Positions 1 through 8,272 of a DNA stretch of 64,000 nt are shown one piece after another; the first letter of the stretch is position 1; every line of letters begins with the position of its first letter. The DNA lies in contig NZ_NBZV01000003.1 in the NCBI RefSeq assembly GCF_002379095.1, forward strand, positions 119,554-183,553, written 5' to 3'. This DNA comes from Polaromonas sp. AER18D-145 (GTDB lineage: Bacteria; Pseudomonadota; Gammaproteobacteria; Burkholderiales; Burkholderiaceae_C). The position numbers and the translations under genes were made by a program. The notes under the pieces were generated by a model. It was not told where the DNA came from. It ran no database searches and saw only the letters and a list, made by a program, of their open reading frames with translations.

Positions 1-581
1 GGTGTGCCGAAGATGCCAGGCGCAATCGTCATGTTGCGGATGCCGTTGCGTGCCAGGTCGCGCGCGATCGGCAGCGTCATGCCGACAATGCCGCCCTTGG
101 ACGCGCTGTAGGCGGCCTGGCCGATCTGGCCGTCGTAGGCCGCGACGGAAGCGGTGGAGATCAGCACGCCGCGCTCGCCGGTGGCTTCGGGTTCGTTCTT
201 GCACATCGCGTCAGCGGCCAGGCGGATCATGTTGAAGCTGCCGATCAGGTTGACCGTGATGGTCTTGCTGAACACACCAAGGTTGTGCGCGCCGTTTTTG
301 CCAACGGTTTTTTCGGCCGGTGCAATGCCGGCGCAGTTGACCAGGCCCATCAGTTTGCCCATGGACACGGCCTTGGCGACCACGGCCTGGCCGTCGGCTT
401 CCTGGCTCACGTCGCACTTGACGAAGGCGCCGCCGATGTCCCTGGCGATGGCTTCGCCCTTGTCGACCTGCATGTCGGCAATCACGACCTTGCCGCCTTG
501 GGCCGCCAGCATGCGTGCCGTGCCTTCGCCGAGACCCGATGCGCCGCCGGTAACGATGAATACTTTGCCTGCGATGTCCAT
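1..581 (-). CDS. SDR-family 3-hydroxyacyl-CoA dehydrogenase (partial, 3' end outside window)
   Basis: Translation of the minus strand from ATG at 581 gives a short-chain dehydrogenase running off the left edge after about 193 residues. The N-terminal NAD-binding motif [10 protein letters not shown] and the catalytic S...YSASK motif ([20 protein letters not shown]) are visible. The sequence resembles the HSD17B10/type II 3-hydroxyacyl-CoA dehydrogenase group, which oxidises 3-hydroxyacyl-CoA or 3-hydroxy-2-methylbutyryl-CoA in fatty-acid or isoleucine breakdown. The exact substrate is inference. About 60 C-terminal residues are missing because of the window edge, not because the gene is broken. 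A perfect palindrome lies 43 bp upstream of the start and probably controls it. Confidence 0.85.
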   Translation of the reverse strand, partial: MDIAGKVFIVTGGASGLGEGTARMLAAQGGKVVIADMQVDKGEAIARDIGGAFVKCDVSQEADGQAVVAKAVSMGKLMGLVNCAGIAPAEKTVGKNGAHNLGVFSKTITVNLIGSFNMIRLAADAMCKNEPEATGERGVLISTASVAAYDGQIGQAAYSASKGGIVGMTLPIARDLARNGIRNMTIAPGIFGT

Positions 582-623
582 GAGATGTTCCTTGGGGAAA
601 TGATGAGGGGAGGGTGTTGCGGA

Positions 624-641
624 GTTGACGTTAACGTCAAC
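624..641. promoter_or_regulatory. Perfect 18-bp palindromic operator, MerR/LiuR-like
   Basis: GTTGACGTTAACGTCAAC is a perfect palindrome 43 bp upstream of the SDR start. Its TTGACGTTAACGTCAA core resembles operators reported for LiuR-type MerR regulators of branched-chain amino acid and fatty acid catabolism in proteobacteria. The regulator gene is not in the window, so its identity is inferred from motif and context. Confidence 0.5.
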
Positions 642-676
642 GTCAAGGGCAATTATCACGCATAAAAATCACCCAT

Positions 677-703
677 AAAAAAGCCCGGCGAGCCGGGCTT
701 TTT
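677..703. terminator. Intrinsic terminator of the iron-binding protein gene
   Basis: A GC-rich stem (AAGCCCGG / CCGGGCTT, loop CGAG) is flanked by A-runs on the left and T-runs on the right, so it could stop transcription either way. It lies just past the minus-strand stop at 725 and upstream of the SDR gene, separating the two. Confidence 0.8.
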
Positions 704-724
704 CTTTCCTGATGGCGGGCCAGC

Positions 725-1780
725 TTACTTGTAGCCGACGCGGTCCAGCATCTGCTGCACCTTCACCTGGTTGGCGCCGACGGTGCTGACCGGGATGGTC
801 TCGGACTTGAAGCTGCCGCCCGACATGGCCTGCAGGGCCGCATTGCTGACCTTCACGCCGGCGACGGCGGGCCACTCGTTGTTGCCGTTGGCAAAATAGT
901 TTTGCGCGTCGGGGCTGGCCAGGTACTCCATGAATTTCACCGCGTTGGCGCTGTTCTTGGCGTTTTTGGCGACGGCCGCGCCGGCGATGTTCACATGGGT
1001 GCCCCAGGACTGCTGGTTGGGAAACACCACGCCGACTTTGTCGGCGATGGCCTTGTCTTCCGGCGCGGAAGACCGCAGGATGCGCGCGAGGTAGTAGCTG
1101 TTGGTGATCGCGATGCCGCATTCACCGCTGGCCACGCCCTTGATCTGGTCGGTGTCGCCGCCCTTGGGCGGGCGGGCCATGTTGGCCACCATGCCCTTGA
1201 GCCATTCTTCGGCCTGGGCGGCGCCCAGGTGCTCGGTCACCGCGCCGAACAGCGACAGGTTGTAGGGGTGCGAACCCGAGCGGGTGCACAGCAGGCCTTT
1301 GTTTTTCGGGTCGGCGAGTTCCTCGTAGGTATCGACATCGGCTTTGTTGACCTTGAGCTTGTCATAAACGATGACGCGGGCGCGTGTGGAAAAACCGAAC
1401 CAGGTCGTGCCTTCGGGCGTGGCCTGGGCACGCAGCTGCGCCGGAATCGCCTTTTCCAGCAGGGGCGACTTGATGGGCTGGAACAGGCCTTCGCTGTCGC
1501 CTTTGGCCAGCCGCGCTGCGTCCACCAGCAAAATCACGTCGGCCGGGGAGGCTGCGCCCTCGGCTTTCAGCCGCGCGAGGATGCCGGCGTCGTCGGCGTC
1601 CACGCGGTTGATCCGGATGCCCGTGGTTTTGGTGAAATTGTTGTAAAGCGCCTCATCGGTCTGGTAGTGGCGGGCAGAATACAGGTTGACCACCTGTTCC
1701 TGCGCGCTGACGCCGCCTGCGCCGGTTATCAGGGTGGCGGCGACGGCCAGGGTGGCCAGAATCGGGGATTTTTTCAACAT
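725..1780 (-). CDS. Fe(3+) ABC transporter periplasmic substrate-binding protein (FbpA/FutA-like)
   Basis: The 351-residue protein starts with a clear Sec signal peptide (MLKKSPILATLAVAATLITG, cut after VSA). The mature start VVNLYSARHY is typical of the FbpA/FutA iron-binding family, and the adjacent tyrosines in GIAITNSYYLARIL match the usual ferric-ion ligands. The ATG at 1780 is chosen because upstream codons would lie in the promoter. A Fur-like box at 1824-1844 precedes the gene. No permease or ATPase genes adjoin it: it is followed by a terminator and then an SDR gene, so it is an orphan binding protein in this window. Confidence 0.88.
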   Translation of the reverse strand: MLKKSPILATLAVAATLITGAGGVSAQEQVVNLYSARHYQTDEALYNNFTKTTGIRINRVDADDAGILARLKAEGAASPADVILLVDAARLAKGDSEGLFQPIKSPLLEKAIPAQLRAQATPEGTTWFGFSTRARVIVYDKLKVNKADVDTYEELADPKNKGLLCTRSGSHPYNLSLFGAVTEHLGAAQAEEWLKGMVANMARPPKGGDTDQIKGVASGECGIAITNSYYLARILRSSAPEDKAIADKVGVVFPNQQSWGTHVNIAGAAVAKNAKNSANAVKFMEYLASPDAQNYFANGNNEWPAVAGVKVSNAALQAMSGGSFKSETIPVSTVGANQVKVQQMLDRVGYK

Positions 1781-1823
1781 GGTGCTAGCTGTGAAAGTTG
1801 GAATGGAAGTCAGTGTAATACAA

Positions 1824-1844
1824 ACGCGAATTATTCTCAATATC
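1824..1844. promoter_or_regulatory. Fur box upstream of the iron-binding protein gene
   Basis: CGCGAATTATTCTCAATAT matches the Fur-box form seen at other iron genes here (for example 48686-48708, TGAGAATTATTCGCG). It lies 44 bp upstream of the iron-binding protein start on the minus strand. Because the lipoprotein gene diverges from here, Fur might also affect it. Confidence 0.7.
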
Positions 1845-1859
1845 TTTTCGAGGGCGGGC

Positions 1860-2801
1860 GTGACCGTGCAATCGGCGGCCGGTGCGCTGGGTCGCGGGGC
1901 CGCACTCGCGGTCGGGCTGGCCCTGCTGGCCGGTTGTGCCAGCCTGCCGGCGGGTCCGGCCGGCAAGGTGGCGCCCGCCGTCGGGCCGGTGGTCGAGACC
2001 CCGGCCCAACGCCTGCCGCGCATCGGCCTGGCGCTGGGCGGCGGGGCGGCGCGCGGTTTTGCCCATGTGGGCGTGATTGCGGTGCTGGAAGAGGCCGGCA
2101 TCCGGCCCGCCGTGGTCGTCGGCACCTCGGCCGGCAGCCTGGTCGCAGCGCTGTATGCCAGCGGCAAAAGCAGCGCGCAGCTGCAGCAGACGGCGCTGAA
2201 CATGGAGGAGGTCGCGATCACCGACTGGATGCTGCCGATTTTCGGCCGCGGCATGTTTCGCGGCGAGGCCCTTGGCCGTTATGTGAACGATCTGGTCGCC
2301 GGCCGGCTGATGGAAAACATGGCCATTCCGCTGGGCATCGTGGCGACCGACCTGGGCAGCGGCCAGCCGGTGCTGTTCCAGCGCGGCGACACCGGCATGG
2401 CGGTGCGCGCCTCCAGCGCCGTGCCGGCAGTGTTTGTGCCGGTCAAAATCAATGGCCGCGAGTATGTGGACGGCGGCCTGGTCTCGCCGGTGCCCGTGCG
2501 TTTTGCGCGGCAGATGGGCGCCGAGCTGGTGATTGCCGTCGACATCTCCAATCCTCCCGAAGCCAACACGGCCGACGGCACCTTGCAGATCCTGCTGCAG
2601 ACCTTTGCCATCATGGGCAAAAGCATCAACCAGTATGAATTGAAGGACGCCGATGTGGTGGTGCAGCCTTCCCAGGCGGGCCTGAAAAGCGCCGACTTCT
2701 CGGCCCGGCAACGTGCCATCGATGCGGGCCGGGCGGCAATGCGGGCGGCGCTACCCGCCCTCAGGGCAAAGATGGACACCCTGCGCACGGCGGCCCGTTA
2801 A
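1860..2801 (+). CDS. Patatin-like phospholipase, lipoprotein (RssA-like)
   Basis: A 313-residue protein with a lipoprotein signal (hydrophobic stretch ending LLAGC) followed by a patatin domain. The oxyanion loop is GLALGGGAARGFAHVG, the nucleophile motif is GTSAG, and the catalytic Asp sits in VDGGL. It should be a serine/aspartate-dyad lipid acyl hydrolase anchored to a membrane from the periplasmic side; the substrate is unknown. The GTG at 1860 is preferred because it places the signal peptide at the very N-terminus. An in-frame ATG at 1803 would run through the Fur box. Confidence 0.85.
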   Translation: MTVQSAAGALGRGAALAVGLALLAGCASLPAGPAGKVAPAVGPVVETPAQRLPRIGLALGGGAARGFAHVGVIAVLEEAGIRPAVVVGTSAGSLVAALYASGKSSAQLQQTALNMEEVAITDWMLPIFGRGMFRGEALGRYVNDLVAGRLMENMAIPLGIVATDLGSGQPVLFQRGDTGMAVRASSAVPAVFVPVKINGREYVDGGLVSPVPVRFARQMGAELVIAVDISNPPEANTADGTLQILLQTFAIMGKSINQYELKDADVVVQPSQAGLKSADFSARQRAIDAGRAAMRAALPALRAKMDTLRTAAR

Positions 2802-2804
2802 TGC

Positions 2805-2861
2805 TCTTGTTTTGATAGCTACCGGCGCAATACCGGTAAGGACTCAAGGCCTTTTTGGCCA
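2805..2861 (+). repeat. Dispersed ~60-bp repeat, family A, copy 1 (intergenic)
   Basis: The block begins TTTTGATAGCTACCGGCGCA and ends in the AAGGCCTTTTT type of tail shared with 13 other copies in the window. It sits directly after the patatin stop codon. Family A has a small TAGC-type stem, a GCGC segment, a variable spacer, then GGGCT/GGACT, AGGCC and a T-rich tail. Confidence 0.75.
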
Positions 2862-2892
2862 AAAAAAAGCCCGATCTTGCGATCAGGCTTTG
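2862..2892. terminator. Intrinsic terminator after the patatin gene
   Basis: An A-run followed by AAGCC-C-GATC, loop TTGC, GATC-A-GGCTT gives an imperfect hairpin immediately after repeat copy 1. The T-run on the plus side is weak, so termination efficiency is uncertain. Confidence 0.5.
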
Positions 2893-2994
2893 AAGGGGTC
2901 CGTGAAACTTGATTTCTGGAAGGACCCGAGGAGACAACTGGTGGGAACTTGCGCTCCGATACTTGTTTATCGGCAGCAGGCTCCGGAATCTGTA

Positions 2995-3054
2995 GGGTTT
3001 GAATATTTCAAACCCGGCTTGAATCAACTGGCGGCTCGGCCCGCCAATTCAAGC
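2995..3054 (-). other. Structured 3' region of phasin transcript (two hairpins)
   Basis: Two inverted repeats follow the phasin stop on the minus strand. GGGTTTGAA/TTCAAACCC spans 2995-3015. A longer stem spans 3017-3054: GCTTGAAT/ATTCAAGC outside, with TGGCGG/CCGCCA inside. They could end transcription or stabilise an abundant mRNA; neither has a clean T-run. Confidence 0.5.
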
Positions 3055-3062
3055 CCTGTTCA

Positions 3063-3605
3063 TTAACGCTTTTTGGAAGCGGTCTTGGTGGCGTTCACGG
3101 CGGTGTTGGTCACTGCGGTGAGGTTGGCTTCAGCCATGTCGCTGGCTTGTTTGACGGCTTTCTGGACCGACTCGAAAGCGTTGGTGGCAGCAGCCACGGC
3201 GCCTTTCATCACGGCCACAGCGGATTCGGAACCGGCCGGTGCGTTTTTGGCGGCGCTGTCGACCAGACCCATGAATTTGGCTTGGGCTTCAGCAGCCTGG
3301 CCTTCGAAGGCCTTGCCGACTTCAGCACCGGTGCCGGTGGCGATGTCGTACAGGTGGCGGCTGTAAGCGGCTGTTTTTTCAGCCAGGGGCTGCATCAGGC
3401 TGGCTTGCAGGGCCAGCAGTTCCTGGGCGTCTTTGGCGCCGAGCAGGGTCTGGGTGTGGTTGGCGGTTTCAGCCAGGGCAGCCTTGGAAGCCTGGACATT
3501 GAGTTCAACCAGTTTCTCGACGCCTTCGAAAGCCTTGCTGGTCAGACCAAACAGGGTTTCAACGGTTGCTTTGTGGGAAGCCATGATTTGTTCAGCGGTC
3601 AACAT
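3063..3605 (-). CDS. phaP: Phasin family protein (PHA granule-associated)
   Basis: A 180-residue, alanine/lysine-rich helical protein starting [20 protein letters not shown], which matches the phasin_2 family. Phasins coat polyhydroxyalkanoate granules and control their size and number. Length and the lysine/alanine C-terminus ([10 protein letters not shown]) are typical. No other PHA gene is in the window. Upstream TGC-rich dyads may bind the PhaR repressor, which would make expression follow polymer formation. Confidence 0.92.
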   Translation of the reverse strand: MLTAEQIMASHKATVETLFGLTSKAFEGVEKLVELNVQASKAALAETANHTQTLLGAKDAQELLALQASLMQPLAEKTAAYSRHLYDIATGTGAEVGKAFEGQAAEAQAKFMGLVDSAAKNAPAGSESAVAVMKGAVAAATNAFESVQKAVKQASDMAEANLTAVTNTAVNATKTASKKR

Positions 3606-3684
3606 ATTTAAATCTCCAAGAGGTGGGTTAAGAATTCAATTAGTTGCGCTGCTGGACAATCTGCTGTTTGGCTGGTCTTGTCGA

Positions 3685-3757
3685 TTGCTGCACTGCAACA
3701 TAACTCAAGTATAGGGATCGGGCGCACGATTGCAAGCGATTTTTGCTGCAGTGCACC
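3685..3757. promoter_or_regulatory. Candidate PhaR operators upstream of phasin gene
   Basis: Two TGC-rich dyads precede phaP: TTGCTGCACTGCAA at 3685-3698 and TTTTGCTGCAGTGCACC at 3741-3757. PhaR of PHA-producing bacteria binds TGC/GCA-rich dyads at phasin promoters. The assignment rests on motif likeness and position only. Confidence 0.4.
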
Positions 3758-3881
3758 ATTTTAGAGGTCAAGCTCTAGCCACAGAGGCAAAACGCGGGTG
3801 TTGGGGTTCCAGCCACAATGCAGGTGGACGCCCCACGGGCGGTGCACTCCCATACCCAGCAACTCCTCTGCGTCAACCATC

Positions 3882-4868
3882 TTGCAAGCTTTTTACGCCG
3901 ACCACTTTGTCCTGCCCTTGCCGGCCGGGCACCGCTTTCCGATGGCCAAATACCAGCGACTGCGCGACCGCGTGGCGGGCGAGTTGCCGCAGGTGCGCAT
4001 GGGCGTGGCACCGCGGGCCAGCGACGGCGAGCTGGCGCTGGCGCACGCACCGGCCTACATCCAGGCCGTGGCCGAGGGCACGCTGGAAGCGGCGCTCATG
4101 CGCGAGATCGGCTTTCCCTGGAGCACGGAGATGGTCGAACGTTCACGTCGGTCGGTGGGTGCCACGGTGGCGGCGGCACGTGCTGCCTTGGGGCTGCAGG
4201 GCCGTGCCGAAGGCGTGGCCGCCAACATGGCGGGCGGCACCCACCACGCGTCGGCAGGCAAGGGCGGGGGCTTTTGTGTGTTCAATGATGCGGCCGTCGC
4301 GGCCCGCCAGATGCAGATGGAGTGGGCACGCAGGCAACGCACGCCGCTGCGGGTGGCGGTGATCGACCTGGACGTGCACCAGGGCAACGGAACGGCCAGC
4401 ATTTTCAGAAACGACCCGGGTGTTTTTACGCTGTCGCTGCATGGTCAGAAGAATTTCCCCTTTCGCAAGGAGGCGAGCGACCTCGACGTGGACCTGCCGG
4501 ACGGCTGCACCGATGCGCCCTACCTGCAGGCGTTGGAGCATGCGCTCGACGAGCTGGAACGGCGCTTCGAGCCTGGCCTGGTGATTTATCTGGCGGGCGC
4601 CGACCCGTTCGAAGGAGACCGGCTGGGACGGCTCAAGCTCAGTTATGACGGCCTGGAGGCCAGGGACCGGCGCGTTTTTGACTGGGCCTGGCAGCGCCGC
4701 ATTCCGCTGGCCTTCGCCATGGCCGGCGGTTACGGCGTCAACATCGACGAGACGGTGCAGGTGCAGATGAATACCTACCGCGTGGCGATCGAGTACTGGA
4801 AACGCTGGAAGATGGCCCCCATGGTCGCTCACTGCGAGCCTGCGGCATCTTCCTGCCCCTTGCCCTGA
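3882..4868 (+). CDS. Histone deacetylase / acetylpolyamine aminohydrolase family protein
   Basis: Zinc-dependent deacetylase fold. Visible motifs are NMAGGTHHA (active-site histidines), DLDVHQGNG (zinc Asp/His) and LAGADPFEGDRLGRL (second zinc Asp). The best start is TTG at 3882, giving MQAFYADHFVLPLPAGH at the expected N-terminus; an in-frame ATG at 3798 adds 28 residues of unlikely sequence. The core ends near IEYWKRWK. The last ~17 residues (APMVAHCEPAASSCPLP) and the stop are encoded by a GC-rich dispersed repeat that also occurs near 6.2 kb, so the C-terminus seems to have been replaced or extended. Likely substrates are acetylated small molecules. Confidence 0.85.
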   Translation: MQAFYADHFVLPLPAGHRFPMAKYQRLRDRVAGELPQVRMGVAPRASDGELALAHAPAYIQAVAEGTLEAALMREIGFPWSTEMVERSRRSVGATVAAARAALGLQGRAEGVAANMAGGTHHASAGKGGGFCVFNDAAVAARQMQMEWARRQRTPLRVAVIDLDVHQGNGTASIFRNDPGVFTLSLHGQKNFPFRKEASDLDVDLPDGCTDAPYLQALEHALDELERRFEPGLVIYLAGADPFEGDRLGRLKLSYDGLEARDRRVFDWAWQRRIPLAFAMAGGYGVNIDETVQVQMNTYRVAIEYWKRWKMAPMVAHCEPAASSCPLP

Positions 4869-4916
4869 AAAGGGGCCGCTGCGCCTGCGGGCTGGCGAAG
4901 CCAGACCCGCGGCCCC
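4814..4916. repeat. GC-rich dispersed repeat (family B), copy overlapping the deacetylase 3' end
   Basis: Two segments recur almost exactly at 6194-6216 and 6322-6366: GGCCCCCATGGTCGCTCACTG at 4814-4836 (with CG following) and a 45-bp segment at 4872-4916 containing CTGGCGAAGCCAG. The second is strongly self-complementary (GGGGCCGC... GCGGCCCC). The deacetylase stop codon lies between them. Confidence 0.75.
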
Positions 4917-4962
4917 GACTCGACGGAAGAATGCCGCTGGCCTGCTGGCAAAATAGCCCTCC

Positions 4963-5409
4963 ATGACATCCCCGACACGCCCCGAGGCCGAACCCCGCAG
5001 CGCCTACAAGGTCTTCCGTCCCATCGGCACACGCTGGTCCGACAACGATGTGTACGGCCATGTCAACAACGTCGTGTATTACAGCTGGTTCGACACCGCG
5101 GTCAACGGCTACCTGATCGAGCGCGGGGCCATCGACATTCATGCCGGCCCTGTCATCGGGCTGGTCATCGAGACGCAGTGCAATTATTTTGCGCCGCTGT
5201 CCTTTCCCGAGCCGGTGCTTGCCGGCATCCGCGTGGCGCACGTGGGTTCGTCCAGCGTGCGCTACGAGGTCGGGCTGTTCCCTGGCCAGGATGGCGCTGC
5301 CCTGAGCGCTGCCAGGGGCCACTTCATCCATGTGTATGTGGACCGGCATACCCGCCGGCCCGTGCCCTTGCCGCCCCAACTTTTGACCATCCTGGAGACC
5401 CTGAAGTGA
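4963..5409 (+). CDS. Acyl-CoA thioesterase, 4HBT hotdog-fold (YbgC-like)
   Basis: A 148-residue hotdog-fold thioesterase. The motif [21 protein letters not shown] contains the catalytic Asp and the conserved HVNN of the 4-hydroxybenzoyl-CoA thioesterase family. It should cleave acyl-CoA thioesters in the cytosol; chain preference cannot be told. Its TGA overlaps the GTG start of the nitroreductase gene (GTGA), so the two are translationally coupled. Confidence 0.88.
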   Translation: MTSPTRPEAEPRSAYKVFRPIGTRWSDNDVYGHVNNVVYYSWFDTAVNGYLIERGAIDIHAGPVIGLVIETQCNYFAPLSFPEPVLAGIRVAHVGSSSVRYEVGLFPGQDGAALSAARGHFIHVYVDRHTRRPVPLPPQLLTILETLK

Positions 5410-6107
5410 CCGAACCCCTCAATGCTGTGGATGCTGCCATCCACAGCCGCATGTCCGTGCGTGCATTCCTGCCGAAAGCCGTGCCCCGCGAAACGCTGGA
5501 GCACCTGCTGGCGATCGCCAGCCGCGCGCCCTCGGGCACCAACACCCAGCCGTGGAAGGTGTACGTGCTGCAGGGCGGCAGCCGTGACAGCCTGGTTGGC
5601 AAGGTCTGCGCCGCGCACGACGCCATCCGCGCCAACCCCGAGCAGGCCGTGCAATACAAGGAGGAGTACGACTACTACCCCGAAAAATGGGTCTCGCCCT
5701 ACATCGACCGGCGCCGCGAAAACGGCTGGGGCCTGTACGGCCTGCTCGGCATAGGCAAGGGTGACAAGGACAAGATGCATGCCCAGCACCAGCGCAACTA
5801 CCGGTTTTTTGACGCACCCGTCGGCCTGATGTTCACGCTGGACCGCGTCATGGGCCGCGGCAGCCTGGTGGACTACGGCATGTTCATGCAAAACATCATG
5901 GTGGCCGCGCGCGGCCACGGCCTGCACACCTGTCCGCAGGCGGCCTGGAACGGTTTTGCCAAAATCATCCTGCCGCACATCGGCGCTGGCGACGACGAAA
6001 TGCTGGTCTGCGGCATGGCGCTGGGTTATGCCGACGAGTCCGCGCTGGTGAACACCTTCCGCACGCCGCGCGTTGGCGTGCAGGCCTTCACGACCTGGCT
6101 GGATTAG
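5406..6107 (+). CDS. Nitroreductase family FMN-dependent oxidoreductase
   Basis: A 233-residue nitroreductase: [16 protein letters not shown] at the N-terminus and the FMN-binding [17 protein letters not shown] are diagnostic. The GTG at 5406 overlaps the upstream stop by GTGA and gives the normal family start ([15 protein letters not shown]). It likely reduces nitro compounds or quinones with NAD(P)H. The natural substrate is unknown, although pairing with a thioesterase is common in degradative genomes. The stop codon is followed within 3 bp by a family B repeat. Confidence 0.88.
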   Translation: MTEPLNAVDAAIHSRMSVRAFLPKAVPRETLEHLLAIASRAPSGTNTQPWKVYVLQGGSRDSLVGKVCAAHDAIRANPEQAVQYKEEYDYYPEKWVSPYIDRRRENGWGLYGLLGIGKGDKDKMHAQHQRNYRFFDAPVGLMFTLDRVMGRGSLVDYGMFMQNIMVAARGHGLHTCPQAAWNGFAKIILPHIGAGDDEMLVCGMALGYADESALVNTFRTPRVGVQAFTTWLD

Positions 6108-6109
6108 GT

Positions 6110-6366
6110 GGCCCCCACGCTTGTCGCTTCGCGTACTGCGCTGCCCCCCGAGGGGGCTGGCCTTGCTTGGGGCGGCCCTGCGCTGCGGCCCTTGGCCCCC
6201 ACGGTCGCTCACTGCGTGTAGCTCCCGAGGCCTTGCAGGCCGCGGCTGGCGGGACGCTTCGCCTCTGTCGCCTGTCCAAAGCTGCGCAGGCAGCTTTGGA
6301 GCCGCAGGCTCCAGCCCCTTGGGGGCCGCTGCGCCTGCGGACTGGCGAAGCCAGATCCGCGGCCCC
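6110..6366. repeat. GC-rich repeat block (family B) filling the gap before the FKBP gene
   Basis: The 402-bp gap between the nitroreductase and FKBP genes holds tandem GC-rich repeats: 6110-6157 (with CCCCCCGAGGGGG), 6194-6216 and 6322-6366, the last two shared with 4814-4916. Several parts can fold on themselves (GCAGGCAGCTTTGGAGCC, CTGGCGAAGCCAG). No convincing gene was seen in it; the open frames are repeat-driven. Confidence 0.75.
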
Positions 6367-6509
6367 TGCTTGGATCGGAAGGGCTCCACGCTTGCCACTG
6401 CACGGCGCTCGACAGCCTCCTGAACCCGCCTCCGGGCTGCCACTTGCGGGTAAAGTCAGGGGTTGGCGCCAAACAGCGTAGTTTTCATTTTTTTACAGAA
6501 AGAATCCCC

Positions 6510-6854
6510 ATGAACACCACTCCCTCCGGCCTGCAGTACGAAGACACCGTGTTGGGCACCGGCGCGATCGCCAAGGCCGGCCAGAACGTCAAGGTGCATT
6601 ACACCGGCTGGCTCTACAACGACGGCGTGCAGGGTGCCAAGTTTGACTCCAGCAAGGACCGCGGCCAGCCTTTCGAGTTTTCGCTCGGCGCCGGCCAGGT
6701 CATCAAGGGCTGGGATGAAGGCGTGCAGGGCATGTCGGTGGGCGGCACGCGTCGTCTCGTCATTCCGGCCGCACTCGGTTACGGTGCACGCGGCGCGGGC
6801 GGCGTGATTCCGCCAAACGCCACGCTGCTGTTCGAAGTCGATTTTCTGGGCTGA
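6510..6854 (+). CDS. FKBP-type peptidyl-prolyl cis-trans isomerase
   Basis: A compact 114-residue single-domain FKBP without signal peptide. It has VKVHYTGWLYNDG, the active-site segment QVIKGWDEGVQGMSVGG and the family C-terminal LLFEVDFLG. It catalyses proline cis-trans isomerisation in the cytoplasm, probably as a folding helper. The ATG at 6510 follows AGAAAGAA as a weak ribosome binding site and gives the usual N-terminus (MNTTPSGLQYED). Confidence 0.92.
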   Translation: MNTTPSGLQYEDTVLGTGAIAKAGQNVKVHYTGWLYNDGVQGAKFDSSKDRGQPFEFSLGAGQVIKGWDEGVQGMSVGGTRRLVIPAALGYGARGAGGVIPPNATLLFEVDFLG

Positions 6855-6878
6855 GTATTCTGTGATTCCACGCGGCCT

Positions 6879-7021
6879 GGGCACTTCCAGAAATTCAGTT
6901 TTTTGGGATGAAGTGCGAGGCGCGCGGCGCGCAGGATACCGGAATGCACTTGGGTGCATGAGGATTCCGAGCACCGCGCAACGAAGCAATTCGCCCAAAA
7001 AATGGATTTATGGAGGTGCCC
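6879..7021. mobile_element. Small inverted-repeat element (MITE-like, ~143 bp) upstream of pncB
   Basis: The left end (GGGCACTTCCAGAAATTCAG, then a T-run and GGG) and the right end, read on the other strand (GGGCACCTCCATAAATCCA, then a T-run and GGG), form ~27-bp terminal inverted repeats with about five differences. The inside is also partly palindromic (GGAATGCAC...GTGCATGAGGATTCC). There is no coding capacity. The right terminus contains the GGAGG used as the ribosome binding site of pncB. Confidence 0.65.
7012..7016 (+). promoter_or_regulatory. Ribosome binding site of pncB, inside the MITE right end
   Basis: GGAGG lies 9 nt before the pncB ATG at 7026. At the matching place in the left terminal repeat the sequence reads GGAAG on the equivalent strand, so one A-to-G difference makes this end a perfect Shine-Dalgarno. 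Confidence 0.7.
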
Positions 7022-7025
7022 GACC

Positions 7026-8213
7026 ATGATCATCACCAGCCTGCTGGACACCGATCTGTACAAGTTCACGATGATGCAGGTGGTGCTGCACCAGTTTCCC
7101 GGTGCGCAGGTCGAATACCGCTTCAAATGCCGCAATGCCGGCGCGCCCGGCGTGAGCGACCTGGCGCCTTATGTCAGTGAAATCCGGGAGGAAATCCGCG
7201 CCTTGTGCAGCCTGCATTTCCAGGATGCCGAACTCGCCTACCTGCGCGGCATGCGGTTCATCAAAAGCGATTTTGTCGATTTCCTGGGGCTGTTTCACCT
7301 CAACGAGAAATACGTCAGCGTCAAGGCCTTGCCCTCGGGCGAAATCGAGGTCGTGATCGAAGGGCCGTGGCTGCACACCATCCTGTTCGAGATCCCGGTG
7401 CTGGCCATCATCAACGAGGTCTATTTCCGCAACACGCAAAAGCTTGCCGACGTGATGGAAGGGCGCAAGCGGCTCGACGCCAAGATCGGGCTATTGAAGG
7501 CCGAAGGCCTGTCCACGCTGAAGATCGCCGACTACGGCACGCGCCGCCGCTTTGGCCAGGCCTGGCACGAAGAAGTGCTGCGCACCCTGATTGCCCGCCT
7601 GGGCGCCGGCAGTGCCGGCCAGTTTGCCGGTACCAGCAACGTGCTGTTTGCCATGAAGCTGGGCCTGACGCCGCTGGGCACCATGGCGCACGAGTACCTG
7701 CAGGCCTGCCAGGCGCTGGGGCCGCGTTTGCGCGACAGCCAGGTGTTCGGCTTCGAGTCCTGGGCCAAGGAGTACCGCGGCGACCTGGGCATTGCGCTCA
7801 GCGATGTGTATGGCATGAGCGCCTTCCTGCGCGACTTCGACCTCTATTTCTGCAAGCTGTTCGACGGTGCGCGTCACGACAGTGGCGACCCGTTCGCCTG
7901 GGGTGAGCGCCTGATCGAGCACTACCGCAAGAACCGGGTCGATCCCCGGACCAAGACGCTGATTTTCAGCGATGCCCTGACGGTGCCGCGCACCATCGAG
8001 CTGTACCAGCAGTTCAGGGACCGCTGCCAGCTCGCTTTCGGCATAGGCACCAACCTGACCAATGACCTCGGCTACGAACCGCTGCAAATTGTCATCAAGA
8101 TGGTGCGCTGCAACGGCCAGCCGGTGGCCAAGCTGTCCGACACGCCGTCGAAAAACATGTGTGATGACGAAAAGTACCTGGCCTACCTGCGGCAGGTTTT
8201 TGACATTGCATGA
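7026..8213 (+). CDS. pncB: Nicotinate phosphoribosyltransferase
   Basis: A 395-residue protein beginning [20 protein letters not shown], the family signature. The conserved FGTRRR-type segment ([10 protein letters not shown]) and the GTSNV-like substrate loop ([10 protein letters not shown]) are present, as is the catalytic region ARHDSGDP. It makes nicotinate mononucleotide from nicotinate and PRPP in the NAD salvage (Preiss-Handler) pathway. The start is fixed by the GGAGG at 7012-7016. It is followed by the antiporter gene with an 80-bp structured gap. Confidence 0.95.
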   Translation: MIITSLLDTDLYKFTMMQVVLHQFPGAQVEYRFKCRNAGAPGVSDLAPYVSEIREEIRALCSLHFQDAELAYLRGMRFIKSDFVDFLGLFHLNEKYVSVKALPSGEIEVVIEGPWLHTILFEIPVLAIINEVYFRNTQKLADVMEGRKRLDAKIGLLKAEGLSTLKIADYGTRRRFGQAWHEEVLRTLIARLGAGSAGQFAGTSNVLFAMKLGLTPLGTMAHEYLQACQALGPRLRDSQVFGFESWAKEYRGDLGIALSDVYGMSAFLRDFDLYFCKLFDGARHDSGDPFAWGERLIEHYRKNRVDPRTKTLIFSDALTVPRTIELYQQFRDRCQLAFGIGTNLTNDLGYEPLQIVIKMVRCNGQPVAKLSDTPSKNMCDDEKYLAYLRQVFDIA

Positions 8214-8224
8214 GATGGACAATA

Positions 8225-8272
8225 GGCGGGCCTACGCGACCGCATGTGGTCGGAAGCAGCCGGCTGGCCCCA
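8225..8272 (+). promoter_or_regulatory. Compact structured leader, candidate cation-responsive riboswitch
   Basis: Between pncB and the antiporter the RNA can fold as P1 GGGCC (8228-8232) with GGCCC (8266-8270). This encloses P2 CGACC/GGTCG (8237-8241/8248-8252, loop GCATGT) and a CAGCCGGCTG palindrome (8257-8266). The antiporter's AGGAG follows at 8284. The nhaA-type lithium/sodium riboswitches are similarly short and sit before antiporter genes, so this is a candidate. The family match is inferred, not tested. Confidence 0.45.

Noticed and set aside
902..2638. Long plus-strand frame across the iron-binding protein and patatin genes
   Set aside because: It covers two oppositely oriented real genes in non-coding frames and has a composition typical of shadow frames.
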